Assembly: GCA_021775425.1 (NCBI GenBank)
Contig: JAJFHX010000004.1
Span: 1 to 64,000 of the forward strand
Length of the DNA: 64,000 bases
Direction of reading: 5' to 3'
From: Hyphomicrobiales bacterium
GTDB lineage: Bacteria; Pseudomonadota; Alphaproteobacteria; Rhizobiales; HXMU1428-3
The notes beneath the pieces are model-generated. The model was not told the origin of the DNA, made no database searches, and worked only from the letters and a program-made list of their open reading frames with translations. Both the position numbers and the translations under genes were made by a program. Below are positions 7,292-17,381 of this stretch, one piece after another. Within the stretch, counting starts at the first letter, position 1. The number at the start of each line of letters is the position of its first letter.

Positions 7292-8644
7292 GTGGCGGGC
7301 CCTTCAAAACAGTCACTGCAACAAATAGCCGGATTGGCGCCGCGTAAGATCGTGGTTGACTGGCTTTTTGAAGTTTTTCACCGACAAAAACCCCTTGATG
7401 AGTTGTTTAGCAACAGTGAGGCCAGCCCGCTCTGGCAGGAGCTATCAGCGCGTGACAGGGGGTTTGCCCGCTCGATTGTAATGACGGTGCTGCGGCATAA
7501 GGGTGAACTAGACTGGATTGTTGCGCAATTTCTAAAAAAGAAACCGCAGGCGAAATCCAGAGTTTATGAAATTCTGCTTAGTGGTGCGGCACAGCTGTTG
7601 TTTATGGATGTTGAGCCGCATGCGGCCATTGACATGAGTGTCCGGCTTGCCAAAACTTCTGACAAATCCCGCCATCTGGCAAAACTTGTGAATGCGATTT
7701 TGCGTCAGATCAGCCGCGAAGGGGCATCACGACTTCAAACCCAAAATGGCGATGAACTGAATGTGCCCGCATTTTGGCGCAAGCGGTGGCGCGGGCAATA
7801 TGGTGAAGACTGTGCGGCGCGGATTTTAAAGGCGGTGCTGCAACCGGCGGCGCTTGATATCGCTGTGAAACAGGATGCTGCTGGATATGCTGAGAAACTT
7901 GACGGGGTTCAGTTGCCATTTGATATGGTGCGACGGGACCACCGCGGGCTGATCACGGAGCTTGAAGGTTTTGCAACCGGGGACTGGTGGGTACAGGATT
8001 TCGCTGCACATTTACCAACGCGTTTTTTCGGTGATGTCAAAGGATTGAGAGTTGCCGACCTTTGCGCGGCGCCCGGGGGGAAAACGGCTTCCCTTATTAA
8101 TCAGGGTGCTGACGTGGTCGCGGTTGATATTGCCAAAAACCGTCTCAAGCGTAGTGAAGAAAATCTGGTGCGTTTGCAGATGACGGCAGAAATCAAAACG
8201 GTGGATGTTCTTGAGTTTGAACCTGAGCAGCCTTTTGATGCCGTTCTGCTTGATGCGCCTTGCTCTGCCACCGGTACGATCAGGCGGCATCCGGATATAT
8301 TATATTTAAAAGATGAAAAGCAGATTTTTGAACTTGCCAGATTGCAACGCCAGATGCTGCAAAAATCGATTGAATTTATCAAACCTGGTGGCATCCTGAT
8401 TTATTGCACCTGCTCGCTTGAAAAAGAAGAAGGCGAGTTGCAGGTTGAGCGTTTTTTAAATGAAAACCCGACCGTTAAGCGTTTTCCTATTCAGGCTGAT
8501 GAGATTTTTGACCAGGCTGACTGGCTGACTGAACAAGGTGATTTAAGGCTTTTGCCGCATTTTACACCACCTTCTGTTGTGGAAAGTGATACCATTTCCG
8601 CTGGCATGGATGGGTTCTTTATCAGTAGATTGAGAGTTGGATGA
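7292..8644 (+). CDS. rsmB: 16S rRNA m5C methyltransferase RsmB
   Basis: 450 residues with an N-terminal NusB-like helical domain (about 10-145) and a C-terminal SAM-dependent RNA methyltransferase domain (about 155-450). The SAM motif DLCAAPGGKTASL is at 256-268, and two catalytic-type cysteines are present: DAPCSATG (Cys324) and YCTCS (Cys374), as in RNA m5C methyltransferases. By family it methylates the position equivalent to C967 in 16S rRNA. The start is a GTG. The order rsmB, heparinase-family gene, purH is common in alphaproteobacteria. Confidence 0.93.
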   Translation: MAGPSKQSLQQIAGLAPRKIVVDWLFEVFHRQKPLDELFSNSEASPLWQELSARDRGFARSIVMTVLRHKGELDWIVAQFLKKKPQAKSRVYEILLSGAAQLLFMDVEPHAAIDMSVRLAKTSDKSRHLAKLVNAILRQISREGASRLQTQNGDELNVPAFWRKRWRGQYGEDCAARILKAVLQPAALDIAVKQDAAGYAEKLDGVQLPFDMVRRDHRGLITELEGFATGDWWVQDFAAHLPTRFFGDVKGLRVADLCAAPGGKTASLINQGADVVAVDIAKNRLKRSEENLVRLQMTAEIKTVDVLEFEPEQPFDAVLLDAPCSATGTIRRHPDILYLKDEKQIFELARLQRQMLQKSIEFIKPGGILIYCTCSLEKEEGELQVERFLNENPTVKRFPIQADEIFDQADWLTEQGDLRLLPHFTPPSVVESDTISAGMDGFFISRLRVG

Positions 8645-8791
8645 TGTTGCGCCCTAAAATCTACATGATATCATCCTAGTTGAAATTGAATTGTTGAGTA
8701 TGAGCGCCCTTTTCGTATCTCTTCTGCGTAATGCAAGTGAGTATCACAGGGACGGGTTTCGTTTGTTGTAGCCGGGTAAATCAGTGCTTTC

Positions 8792-11509
8792 ATGGGTAAT
8801 ATTTTTAACCAGACACCAGCTTCACTTTCTACCTTGTCGAAAGCCAAGCGCGACCTTGCACTTGGTTTAAAGCGTTCTCCTTTGTTTAGCTGGCGATATG
8901 GCAGCCATAATGTACAGCAGCTTATGCTGGTACCGCGTGATTTGCGCACGGCTGACCCAAGCCTTTCAATCGAACTTGATATGGGCCAGTTTGGACTTGC
9001 GGGTGCAACTGTATTTCTCAATGGCGGGTCGCCGTTTCAGGCAGAGCCGCCCAACACAGCATGGCTGAAAGAATTACACGGGTTTAGCTGGGTGCGGAAT
9101 TTACGGGCGGCGCGAACTGACCGGGCGCAAGAGCAGGCGATGGAGCTGACCCGGGAATGGCTGACTGATTATAAAACCCAGAAAGGTATTGCCTGGGAGC
9201 CGGAAGTGGCGGCACGCAGGCTGATCAGCTGGTTGTCTCACTCGAATTTTCTGCTCTATGAAGCTGATGAAAAAGCCTATATCAACCTGATGGCGTCAAT
9301 TGAGGAGCATATGCGTTTTCTCTCAATGACCGGGATGCATGCCGCCAAAGGTATGCCGCGTTTGCTTTCACTTATTTCTCTGATGTTTGCCGGGCTTTGT
9401 GTGAAAGAACAGGAGAAATTTGCTGAGCAGCACCTAAAACTGATGTGCAACGAACTGGACAATCAGATCTTGCCGGATGGGGGGCATATCTCACGGGATA
9501 ATTCTGTGCTGGCGAGTATTCTACTTGATCTGCTGCCGTTAAAACAGTGCTTCGTCACCCGTAATATGACACCGCCCCAGCCTTTGCAGGATGCGATTAA
9601 CCGGATGCTGCCGATGATCCATTACATGCGGCTGGGTGACGGGTTGATGAGCCGGTTTAATGGCGCGGGGACAACACTGCCTGATACATTAAGCACGGCG
9701 ATGGCTTATGATGATGTATCGAACGCCCCCTTAAAAGAAGCGCCCTATTCGCGCTATTTCCGAATGCAGAAAGGCAATGTGGTGGTGCTAATGGATGGCG
9801 GGCCACCTGCGTCTCTTGAATTGTCGGCAAAAGCTCACGCGGGCTGTTTGTCTTTTGAACTTTCATCAGGCACCTGCCCGGTGATTGTGAATTGCGGTGC
9901 AGCGCCACCTGCATTTCAGACCATGTCAAGCAATGCACGGGCCACCGTTTCTCATTCAACGCTGACTGTCAACAATCGCTCTTCTGCTCAGTTTCATCAT
10001 GATCATAAGGTTAAGAACAGCCATATTCCAAGCCTGTTGAGCGGGCCGCCAACTGTCAAAGCCTGGTATGAAAAGGAAGCCGAAAAAGTCAAAATTATTG
10101 GCTCACATGATGGCTATCTGGATAATTTTGGTCTGATACATCATCGGTTGCTTTCGCTTTCTAATGATGGCTATACATTTATTGGTGAGGACTGGATTGA
10201 GGCGCTTGGCGGGAGTAACCCGGAGCAGAAACTTGGCTGGCCTTATGCGGTTCATTTTCATATACACCCAGATGTGGAGACCACGCGCAGCAGTGATGGC
10301 AAATCAATTACGTTAAAATTACCCGATAGCCAGGAATGGAAGCTTTCAGCGCAAGGGGCGATTATCTCGCTTGAAGAAAGCATTTTTTACGCTGATTTTG
10401 CCGGGCCCTGTCAATCTGTTCAGGCGGTGCTGCGGGGCAATTGTGTTGGCAATACCAGCATTTCATGGATGCTGGCCAAAGTGGTGCAAAGCCACTCAGA
10501 CAAACCGCCTAAAGTTCCTGAATGGATGGCTGAGAATGTTATTCCACTGGAAAAAGCCGCCGCGATTGCTGAAAAAGATGATGCGCCAGAAAAGAAAGAG
10601 AAAGAACCAGTTGAAGCTTCGGATGTGCCGCCACCGCCACCCGCGCGCAAAGTTGCTAAGGTCACTGAACTTGTTGAAGACATTGATGACGAAACAGGTG
10701 GGGGTGAGGATAAATCTGCAGGCGATGGACAGGCTGCACTTGATAAAGAAGATGTGCCGGCACTAGAAGCGCCACGATATGAGGACAGCAAGGCTGGTTC
10801 TGATAAGGATGGCACAGAAAAGAATGGCAATCGTGGCGATTTAAAAACTAAGCGGCCTGCTCGCAAAGATATTTTTGCCAAAGAAACAGACGAACGAAAA
10901 GATTTTAAAACGCCTGATGGCAAAGGCCCTCCTTCGCCGCCCCCGTCCCGAAAAACGCCTGCGCAAACTGACAAGAAACAGACTGATGCTGAGGATGAAG
11001 AAGGTAAAGATAATGACCGCTCAACTTCAGGTAAATCATCCTTAGAAAAACGTGCCACTCAGCCGCCTGCTTTACCTGCCAAAGGTGCACGTACAGCACG
11101 CACAGAGCCAGATTCTGAATTTTCTTCGGAAGCTGACATACCTTCCAGCAAGCCGAAATACCGTTCGCTTGAAGAGGCTTTATCGAGTGCGAAAGCGAAG
11201 GGTGGATATGATGATGATACACCGGCAGAGCAATCTGATAAGCCAGCCAAAAATGAAACGCCACCAATAGACGAACGCGCTGATGCTGTTCGGGCGAAGG
11301 CGGAGAAAATTCGCCAGCAGCACACTCGCTCAAAAAGTCAGAAACAAGGTTCACGAAAACCCGGGACTTCTGAAACAACTGATGAGAAGTCATTAGATAC
11401 GAAGTCTTTAGATACCAAGACAGTGGATGTGAATACTTCTCAGAAAAGCCGTGGTGAAAAAGATAAACCCCGGAAAGGTCCATGGAGTAAACCTGGTGAT
11501 GAGGAATAA
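8792..11509 (+). CDS. Heparinase II/III-family protein with a long charged tail
   Basis: 905 residues. Roughly 1-330 resemble the alpha-helical toroid of the family (WVRNLRAARTDRAQEQAMELTREWL, GGHISRDNSVLASILLDLL). Roughly 345-585 resemble the beta-sandwich heparinase domain (AHAGCLSFELSSGTCPVIVNCGA, SHSTLTVNNRSSAQF). Known members are polysaccharide lyases acting on uronic-acid polymers, and the alphaproteobacterial copy near purH has no firm substrate that I know of. From about residue 585 to the end there is an extra, apparently disordered tail rich in Lys, Asp, Glu, Pro and Ser, including VPPPPPARK, PPSPPPSRK and a KSLDTKSLDTKTVD repeat. No signal peptide is obvious. Confidence 0.85.
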   Translation: MGNIFNQTPASLSTLSKAKRDLALGLKRSPLFSWRYGSHNVQQLMLVPRDLRTADPSLSIELDMGQFGLAGATVFLNGGSPFQAEPPNTAWLKELHGFSWVRNLRAARTDRAQEQAMELTREWLTDYKTQKGIAWEPEVAARRLISWLSHSNFLLYEADEKAYINLMASIEEHMRFLSMTGMHAAKGMPRLLSLISLMFAGLCVKEQEKFAEQHLKLMCNELDNQILPDGGHISRDNSVLASILLDLLPLKQCFVTRNMTPPQPLQDAINRMLPMIHYMRLGDGLMSRFNGAGTTLPDTLSTAMAYDDVSNAPLKEAPYSRYFRMQKGNVVVLMDGGPPASLELSAKAHAGCLSFELSSGTCPVIVNCGAAPPAFQTMSSNARATVSHSTLTVNNRSSAQFHHDHKVKNSHIPSLLSGPPTVKAWYEKEAEKVKIIGSHDGYLDNFGLIHHRLLSLSNDGYTFIGEDWIEALGGSNPEQKLGWPYAVHFHIHPDVETTRSSDGKSITLKLPDSQEWKLSAQGAIISLEESIFYADFAGPCQSVQAVLRGNCVGNTSISWMLAKVVQSHSDKPPKVPEWMAENVIPLEKAAAIAEKDDAPEKKEKEPVEASDVPPPPPARKVAKVTELVEDIDDETGGGEDKSAGDGQAALDKEDVPALEAPRYEDSKAGSDKDGTEKNGNRGDLKTKRPARKDIFAKETDERKDFKTPDGKGPPSPPPSRKTPAQTDKKQTDAEDEEGKDNDRSTSGKSSLEKRATQPPALPAKGARTARTEPDSEFSSEADIPSSKPKYRSLEEALSSAKAKGGYDDDTPAEQSDKPAKNETPPIDERADAVRAKAEKIRQQHTRSKSQKQGSRKPGTSETTDEKSLDTKSLDTKTVDVNTSQKSRGEKDKPRKGPWSKPGDEE

Positions 11510-11667
11510 CGGGATGAACATCTGACTTTAATTCTGGTCTCTGAAGTTTGACAGACGGCAGTTTTGAGGATAGGCATTGGCCAAAGTTGAACAAAAGACG
11601 ATATAGCTGTGCGATTTGTTCAATAAACTGAAGAAAATGCCAAATTTTTCTTTGAATTTATTCGCCA

Positions 11668-11680
11668 TTTATTGAATAAA
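11668..11680. repeat. 13-bp palindrome upstream of purH
   Basis: TTTATTGAATAAA is a perfect inverted repeat about 80 bp before the purH start, with a related TTCAATAAAC nearby. It may be an operator for the purine gene, but I do not recognise the regulator. Confidence 0.3.
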
Positions 11681-11760
11681 CCCAGCAAGCTACTCAACTT
11701 ACTGACCCTTATATTGCGATTGTCATTCCCTTTAGCTGACTTGAAAGGCTGTAATTTTCT

Positions 11761-13344
11761 ATGAACCGTCCTATTGAACGCGCACTCATTTCTGTTTCTG
11801 ATAAAGAAGGCATTGTTGAATTTGCCAAAGCTCTTTCTGACAAGGGCATTGAACTGATTTCAACCGGGGGAACATCTGCTCTTTTAAAAGATGCTGGTTT
11901 GCCGGTGAAAGATGTGAGTGACATCACTAATTTTCCGGAAATGATGGATGGACGGATTAAAACGCTGCACCCTTCCGTTCATGGTGGCTTGCTTGCGATG
12001 CGGGACAACCCGGCGCATAAAAAAGCACAAGATGAGCATGGCATTCAGAATATTGATCTGCTGGTTGTTAATCTTTATCCGTTTGAAGAAACGATTGCCA
12101 AGGGGGCAGACTTTGAAACGGCGATCGAAAATATTGACATTGGTGGCCCGGCGATGATCAGAGCGGCGGCGAAAAATCATGATGGGGTTACTGTTCTTGT
12201 TGACCGTGATGATTACCAGCCGCTACTTGACGAGCTTTCTAATAATGACGGAATGGTGAGCGCTTCTTTTCGCAAATTTGCGGCGCAAAAAGCCTATGCC
12301 CGCACAGCGAATTATGATGCGGCGATTTCAAACTGGTTTGCGGGTGCGCTTGAGATTGAAGCACCAAAATGGGTCAGCATTTCAGGTGAGTTGTCTCAAA
12401 CAATGCGTTATGGTGAAAACCCGCACCAAAAGGCCGCTTTTTATACAACTGGTGACAAACGCCCGGGTGTTGCTACGGCTGAACAGGTGCAGGGCAAAGA
12501 GCTTAGCTATAACAACCTTAATGACACAGATGCAGCGATTGAACTTGTCGCTGAATTTGACCCGGCTATTTCGCCAGCGGTGGCGATTATCAAGCACGCC
12601 AACCCGTGCGGTGTTGCACTTGGAGAGAGCATTGAAGACGCTTATAAAAAAGCGCTTCGGTGTGACCCGGTTAGCGCGTTTGGCGGCATTGTTGCCCTGA
12701 ACCAGCCCCTGACCGAAGACGCGGCCCAGCTCATCACTGAGACATTTACTGAAGTTGTGGTGGCACCCGATGCGACAGATGGCGCGAAGGCGGTGCTTTC
12801 TTCTAAAAAGAATGTACGTTTATTGCTCACCCACAGCTTGCCATCACCTGCAGCACCGGGACATATGGCGAAAATTCTTTCTGGCGGGTTTTTGTTGCAA
12901 GGGCGTGATAATGGGATTGTCGAACAGCTAGACCTGAAAGTTGTGACCGAGCGCCAGCCAAGTGAACAGGAAATGGCTGACCTTAAAATTGCATTTAAAA
13001 TCTGCAAGCATGTGAAATCCAATGCAATTATTTATGTGAAGGACGGGGCGAGTGTGGGCATAGGTGCCGGGCAGATGAGCCGGGTTGACAGTTCACGCAT
13101 TGCCGCATGGAAAGCGGACGAAGCGGCGAAAACTGCCGGATTGTCGCAATCTTTGGCGATTGGTAGTGTTGTGGCTTCTGACGCATTTTTCCCGTTTGCT
13201 GATGGGTTGCTCACCGCAGCTGAAGCTGGGGCGACGGCCATTATTCAACCGGGTGGTTCGATGCGGGATGATGAAGTGATTGAGGCGGCGAACAAGGCCG
13301 GGCTTGCCATGGTGATGACTGGCATGCGGCACTTCAGGCACTGA
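11761..13344 (+). CDS. purH: Bifunctional AICAR transformylase / IMP cyclohydrolase
   Basis: 527 residues, the normal PurH length. The N-terminal MGS-like IMP cyclohydrolase domain (about 1-150) shows [31 protein letters not shown] and [17 protein letters not shown]. The AICAR transformylase domain includes [14 protein letters not shown] and the catalytic [11 protein letters not shown]. It performs the last two steps of de novo purine synthesis, formylating AICAR with 10-formyl-tetrahydrofolate and then closing the ring to IMP. The gene stands alone, 251 bp after the heparinase-family gene. Confidence 0.98.
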   Translation: MNRPIERALISVSDKEGIVEFAKALSDKGIELISTGGTSALLKDAGLPVKDVSDITNFPEMMDGRIKTLHPSVHGGLLAMRDNPAHKKAQDEHGIQNIDLLVVNLYPFEETIAKGADFETAIENIDIGGPAMIRAAAKNHDGVTVLVDRDDYQPLLDELSNNDGMVSASFRKFAAQKAYARTANYDAAISNWFAGALEIEAPKWVSISGELSQTMRYGENPHQKAAFYTTGDKRPGVATAEQVQGKELSYNNLNDTDAAIELVAEFDPAISPAVAIIKHANPCGVALGESIEDAYKKALRCDPVSAFGGIVALNQPLTEDAAQLITETFTEVVVAPDATDGAKAVLSSKKNVRLLLTHSLPSPAAPGHMAKILSGGFLLQGRDNGIVEQLDLKVVTERQPSEQEMADLKIAFKICKHVKSNAIIYVKDGASVGIGAGQMSRVDSSRIAAWKADEAAKTAGLSQSLAIGSVVASDAFFPFADGLLTAAEAGATAIIQPGGSMRDDEVIEAANKAGLAMVMTGMRHFRH

Positions 13345-13389
13345 TTTTTGAAGACCTTTGTTTCGCAAAACTTCGTTTTCTCAGCTCCA

Positions 13390-14253
13390 TTAAATTGAAG
13401 CTTTGATGCCTTCTCTGTAGGTTGGATATTTTAGCTTCACGCCAAGCTCTTCTTTCATGCGCTTGTTTGAAACGCGTTTGTTGTCATTGTAAAAACTTTT
13501 GGCCATTGGTGAAAAGTCAGCGTCTTCAAATTCGATTAAGGGCGGGGTTTCAACGCCGATCAGTTCGGCTGCGTAAGCAAGGACATCCTGAGGCGGGGCG
13601 GGTTCATCATCCGCGATATTGTAAACCCGGCCCGGATTCGGGTTTTGGCACGAGGCTTCCAGAGCGGCCGCGATATCTTCCACATGAGCGCGGTTAAATA
13701 CCTGACCTTCTTTATGTATGCGCCTTGCTGTGCCTGATTTTATTTTAGAGACCGGGCCGCGACCCTTGCCATAAATGCCCGGCAGGCGAAATATATGTAC
13801 CGGGAGGGATCTGGTTTCATATAGCTCAAGCCACTGGTCTTCGGCTTTTTTTCGCCACGACGATCGCTCAGAGCCGGGGTTGGTTTCTGATGTTTCATCT
13901 ACCCAGGCGCCATCATGATTGCCATAAACACCGACAGTTGAGAGATAACCAAGCCATCGCAGATTCTCATTTTCGACGAGGTCTTCTTTATGATGAGCGA
14001 GGATGCGGTCACCATTTTCATCGGGGCTGATTGAGATGAGAATGTTTTCAGCTTTCCTGAGTAATTCTTTTAATTCTGCCGCCGGTTCGTGGCCATTAAA
14101 GATAATGACTTCTTCAGCGCCTGCCTCAAGGATCTCAGATTTTTTTTCTTCTTCTCTGGTGGTGCCCCACATATGTTCTGCCGGGTAATTCCGCATCATT
14201 GTTTTGGCTGTGTATCCGGCACCTAGCAATAACAGATTGTTTTTCTTATTCAT
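13390..14253 (-). CDS. NAD-dependent epimerase/SDR-like protein (YeeZ type)
   Basis: A 287-residue extended-SDR protein resembling the YeeZ group. The nucleotide-binding motif is [13 protein letters not shown] at the N-terminus. Further in are [17 protein letters not shown] and [17 protein letters not shown], and a substrate-side region ends [20 protein letters not shown]. The substrate is unknown. The start MNKKNN (14253) is preferred over the track start 4 codons upstream because GGAG lies six bases before it. The gene overlaps the 3' end of queG, which indicates translational coupling. Confidence 0.85.
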   Translation of the reverse strand: MNKKNNLLLLGAGYTAKTMMRNYPAEHMWGTTREEEKKSEILEAGAEEVIIFNGHEPAAELKELLRKAENILISISPDENGDRILAHHKEDLVENENLRWLGYLSTVGVYGNHDGAWVDETSETNPGSERSSWRKKAEDQWLELYETRSLPVHIFRLPGIYGKGRGPVSKIKSGTARRIHKEGQVFNRAHVEDIAAALEASCQNPNPGRVYNIADDEPAPPQDVLAYAAELIGVETPPLIEFEDADFSPMAKSFYNDNKRVSNKRMKEELGVKLKYPTYREGIKASI

Positions 14254-15397
14254 TTTCAACTCCATTTGCTGGTTGCGCCGGTGTATCGTGCCATTCTTTT
14301 ATGATGGCGGGGTCTTGTTCGGTTTTCAAGTATTGAATTTTTTTTGCCTGATAAGTTTCCTTATTTGCAAGACGGCCAAAGGCCCATATTGCTGAGGCAC
14401 GCACCATTGGCTCCGTTGCATTAAGGTGGGGTTCGACATTTTCCAATAGCTCAGCATCGTTAGAATTACCGGCTGCTATGAGGCAATTGCGCAGAAACCG
14501 GTTCAGGCCTGAGCGTTTAATCGGTGTGCCGGCAAATTTAGTCCTGAATGTGGTGTCGTTTAACTTCAGTAATTGTTTTAGCGCGGGCGTGTCAGTTTCT
14601 TCTCGTGCCAGAAATCTGGTCTCGTTCGCAGTTCTTGCAAATTTATTCCAGGGGCAAATGGCGAGGCAATCATCGCAGCCATAGATCCTGTTGCCAATTT
14701 TGGGTCTCAGCTCTTTTGGAATCGGGCCATTATGTTCGATTGTCAGGTAGCTGATACATCGTCTTGCATCAAGTTTATAGGGGGCCGGGAATGCGTTGGT
14801 TGGGCAGATTGTCAGACAGGCCTGGCAATTACCGCAATGGTCAATTTCAGCTGCATCCGGAACTAACGAGTGGGTTGTGAATATGGCACCAAGAAAGGTC
14901 CATGAGCCAAGGTCGCGGCTGACAAGATTGGTGTGTTTGCCCTGCCAGCCAATGCCCGCCAGCTGGGCGAGCGGTTTTTCCATCACCGGGGCGGTATCGA
15001 CAAAGACTTTAACCTCGGCGCTTGTTTCAGCAACAAACCAGCGGGCCAGTGCTTTCAGTTTTTTTTTGACGATATCGTGATAATCCTTGCCGCCCGCATA
15101 GACGGAGATAACGCCTTTTGAGGTTTGCTCAAGTTTGGGGAGAGGGTTTTCTTCTGGCCCGTAATTCATGGCCAGCATGATGATGGATTGTGTTTCCGGC
15201 CAGAGATTTTGAGGTGTCAGGCGCCGTGTTTTTTTGGCCTCCATCCAGCCCATGTCGCCATGCCAGCCGGCTTCCAGAAAAGATGTGAAGGCCTGTTGAT
15301 TGCGCAAGGGTAGTTCTTTCCCGGTGATGCCAACCAGGTCAAAGCCAAGTTCGATGGCTTTTAATTTTAACTCGGATTTCAGGGATGTATTGGTCAT
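14246..15397 (-). CDS. queG: Epoxyqueuosine reductase QueG
   Basis: 383 residues. The conserved cofactor-domain region includes VFVDTAPVMEKPLAQLAGIGWQGKHTNL. Two ferredoxin-type iron-sulfur motifs follow, CGNCQACLTICP and CDDCLAICPWN, and the C-terminus has HEAT-like helices. QueG is a cobalamin and 4Fe-4S enzyme that reduces epoxyqueuosine to queuosine in tRNA, the final step for the wobble base of Asp, Asn, His and Tyr tRNAs. It is the first gene of a two-gene minus-strand unit with the SDR. gluQRS, which further modifies queuosine in tRNA-Asp, is at 52.3 kb. Confidence 0.97.
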   Translation of the reverse strand: MTNTSLKSELKLKAIELGFDLVGITGKELPLRNQQAFTSFLEAGWHGDMGWMEAKKTRRLTPQNLWPETQSIIMLAMNYGPEENPLPKLEQTSKGVISVYAGGKDYHDIVKKKLKALARWFVAETSAEVKVFVDTAPVMEKPLAQLAGIGWQGKHTNLVSRDLGSWTFLGAIFTTHSLVPDAAEIDHCGNCQACLTICPTNAFPAPYKLDARRCISYLTIEHNGPIPKELRPKIGNRIYGCDDCLAICPWNKFARTANETRFLAREETDTPALKQLLKLNDTTFRTKFAGTPIKRSGLNRFLRNCLIAAGNSNDAELLENVEPHLNATEPMVRASAIWAFGRLANKETYQAKKIQYLKTEQDPAIIKEWHDTPAQPANGVENE

Positions 15398-15478
15398 CTG
15401 GTGCGAGCGTTAATCCTGAGAAATGTCCTTTAATTGTTATTCAGCATTATAGCATGTTGTAGGGGGTGAGCCTGCAAT

Positions 15479-16162
15479 TTAAAAATCAAGATTGGTATAG
15501 TGGGCGGGGGGAACGATGCCGGGGAAGCTGTCTTTTAATATGGGGCGGAAGCTTGGACGCGATTTAATTCGTGCGTACCAGTTTTTGACAAGTGGTGCCT
15601 TTTCCCAGGTGATGTCTCCTAAAAAATCAAGACATGAAAGATGAGCGGCTGCTGCCAGGTCTGCCATGCTCATATAGTCTCCGCCGATCCAGTAGCGTTC
15701 TTCAAGCAGGCGGCTGAGATAGGCCATGTGATTGTGCATGTTCGCCATGGCAGCGCGAATGGCCTCAGGGTTTGGCGGGTGACGGTGGACAAAAGGATTT
15801 TCAATACGTTCATAGGCCAGATATGACCAGACTTCGGCATGGAATTTCTGGTGGAACCAGTCTGACATGCGTCTGGTTTCGGCTTTGGCGAGAGGTTCTT
15901 CGGGGTATAGCTCGGGGACGACGTTGTCTGCTGCGAAAGGATTTGTTTCAAACAGATATTCGGTTATTGGTGTGATGCCGCATATGGCGGCATTGTCCAA
16001 TAGTAAAACCGGTAAGTTGCCGCCCGGATTGACAGCCAGAAACGGGGCGCGCCATTCCCATGGCTTTTCTTCTGCCAGTGACGCATCTATGCCATACTCA
16101 GCCAATAACAATCTGGCTGTCCTAGAGAAGGGACAGATTGAAAAATGTATGAGTTGACCCAT
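15479..16162 (-). CDS. Glutathione S-transferase family protein
   Basis: 227 residues with the two-domain GST layout. The thioredoxin-like N-terminus has a CPFS motif at Cys10 (HFSICPFSRTARLLL) and the cis-proline segment NPGGNLPVLLLDN. The helical C-terminal domain contains YWIGGDYMSMADLAAAAHLSCLDFLG. The cysteine suggests thiol-transferase or dehydroascorbate-reductase-like chemistry rather than classic conjugation. The substrate is unknown. It sits 81 bp upstream of queG on the same strand and may be transcribed with it. Confidence 0.9.
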   Translation of the reverse strand: MGQLIHFSICPFSRTARLLLAEYGIDASLAEEKPWEWRAPFLAVNPGGNLPVLLLDNAAICGITPITEYLFETNPFAADNVVPELYPEEPLAKAETRRMSDWFHQKFHAEVWSYLAYERIENPFVHRHPPNPEAIRAAMANMHNHMAYLSRLLEERYWIGGDYMSMADLAAAAHLSCLDFLGDITWEKAPLVKNWYARIKSRPSFRPILKDSFPGIVPPAHYTNLDF

Positions 16163-16494
16163 ATAGTTTGCTCCTTAAGGTATCTGGCATCAGGACAAAA
16201 TATAGATATTATCAAGACTTAACAAGCAGGGCTCGATTTTGTCACTTGGGAATCAAGGGATAGAGACAACAAATGTTGTTCGAAATCCGACCCTTTATGC
16301 TTTTTGGGGTTGATAATTAATGGCTTGCTTAACGCGTTCAGATGGAATACTCAAAATTCATGTCGAAAAACAGACATTATATATTTTTACCCGCCCTTTT
16401 TCAGGCTGTTATTCTGGCTCCTCTTCGGACTTTTAAGCAGGTTTTTTTTTGGGTAGCACGGCCTTTATAACGAAAAGTGTGAATGGAGTTTTTT
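16163..16494. other. Divergent intergenic region with a small palindrome
   Basis: This 332-bp region separates the GST gene from uppP. ACAACAAATGTTGT (16266-16279) is a perfect inverted repeat with a 2-bp centre and could be an operator. I see no small gene. Confidence 0.4.
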
Positions 16495-17298
16495 ATGCCA
16501 ATTGAACAATTGCTGATTTTGTCGATCATTCAGGGTTTAACTGAGTTCTGGCCGGTCAGTTCTTCAGGGCACCTTAATCTGGTCCACTTGCTGACTAACT
16601 GGCAGGATCAGGGGCCGTTGATTGATGTGGCAGTGCATTTTGGCAGCCTGTTTGCCGTGCTTATCTATTTCTGGCGTGACATTGTGATGCTGCTGAAAGC
16701 TTCGGTTGATCTGTTATGTTTCAGGATGAACAGGGAAGTGAAGCTTCTGTTGTTTCTTGTGGTTGCGAGCATTCCGCTGATGATCATCGGGTTTATCATG
16801 CTGAAGTCCGGTGTTTACAAGCAATTGCGCACTCTTGAAGTGATTGCTTTTGCTAATATTATTTTTGCACTTGTACTTTGGTGGTGTGATGTGCACCCGC
16901 CGTTAAAGCGTAAACTTGAAGATGTGACCATCAAGGATGCTTTGTTTGTCGGTATGATGCAGGTGATTGCGCTCATTCCGGGGGCATCGCGTTCCGGTGT
17001 GACGATGTCTGCTGCGAGATATCTCGAATTTGAACGGGTTGAGGCGGCACGGTTTTCAATGCTGCTGGCGATCCCTTCTATCTTAGGGCTTGGGCTTGGA
17101 ACGATTTATGAGCTTTATAAATCCGGTGATGCTTCCTTGCAGAGTGATGCGATTTTTGTTGGTGTGCTTTCTTTTCTTACCGCGCTGTTTTCAATCTGGT
17201 TCATGATGGCGTTGCTGCGGCGGATGACGATGCTGCCATTTGTGATTTATCGTCTGCTGCTTGGGGCCGTATTGCTTGGGTATATTTTTATAGCCTGA
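16495..17298 (+). CDS. uppP: Undecaprenyl-diphosphatase (BacA type)
   Basis: A 267-residue polytopic membrane protein with both signature regions: GLTEFWPVSSSGHLNL near the N-terminus and PGASRSG in the second half. UppP removes a phosphate from undecaprenyl diphosphate to recycle the lipid carrier for peptidoglycan and other surface polymers, and extra copies confer bacitracin resistance. I use ATG at 16495, four codons inside the track ORF, because GGAG sits six bases before it. A strong hairpin terminator follows. Confidence 0.95.
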   Translation: MPIEQLLILSIIQGLTEFWPVSSSGHLNLVHLLTNWQDQGPLIDVAVHFGSLFAVLIYFWRDIVMLLKASVDLLCFRMNREVKLLLFLVVASIPLMIIGFIMLKSGVYKQLRTLEVIAFANIIFALVLWWCDVHPPLKRKLEDVTIKDALFVGMMQVIALIPGASRSGVTMSAARYLEFERVEAARFSMLLAIPSILGLGLGTIYELYKSGDASLQSDAIFVGVLSFLTALFSIWFMMALLRRMTMLPFVIYRLLLGAVLLGYIFIA

Positions 17299-17321
17299 GC
17301 CAGCGTGGGATAATTGAAAAT

Positions 17322-17360
17322 AAAAACCGCCCTTCGCTAATTCTGCAAAGGGCGGTTTTT
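17322..17360. terminator. Bidirectional terminator between uppP and msrB
   Basis: AAAAACCGCCCTT pairs with AAGGGCGGTTTTT around a short loop, giving a long GC stem with T-runs in both directions. It serves the convergent uppP and msrB genes. Confidence 0.92.
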
Positions 17361-17381
17361 ATTTATAGCATAAAGTTACAT

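Noticed and set aside
8666-8675. Palindrome ATGATATCAT after rsmB
   Set aside because: Short and AT-rich, with no T-run for a terminator; likely chance.
10420-11594. Long antisense ORFs (212 and 229 residues) opposite the heparinase-family tail
   Set aside because: They are shadows of the biased codon use in the Lys/Asp/Pro-rich tail and have low-complexity Ser or His composition.
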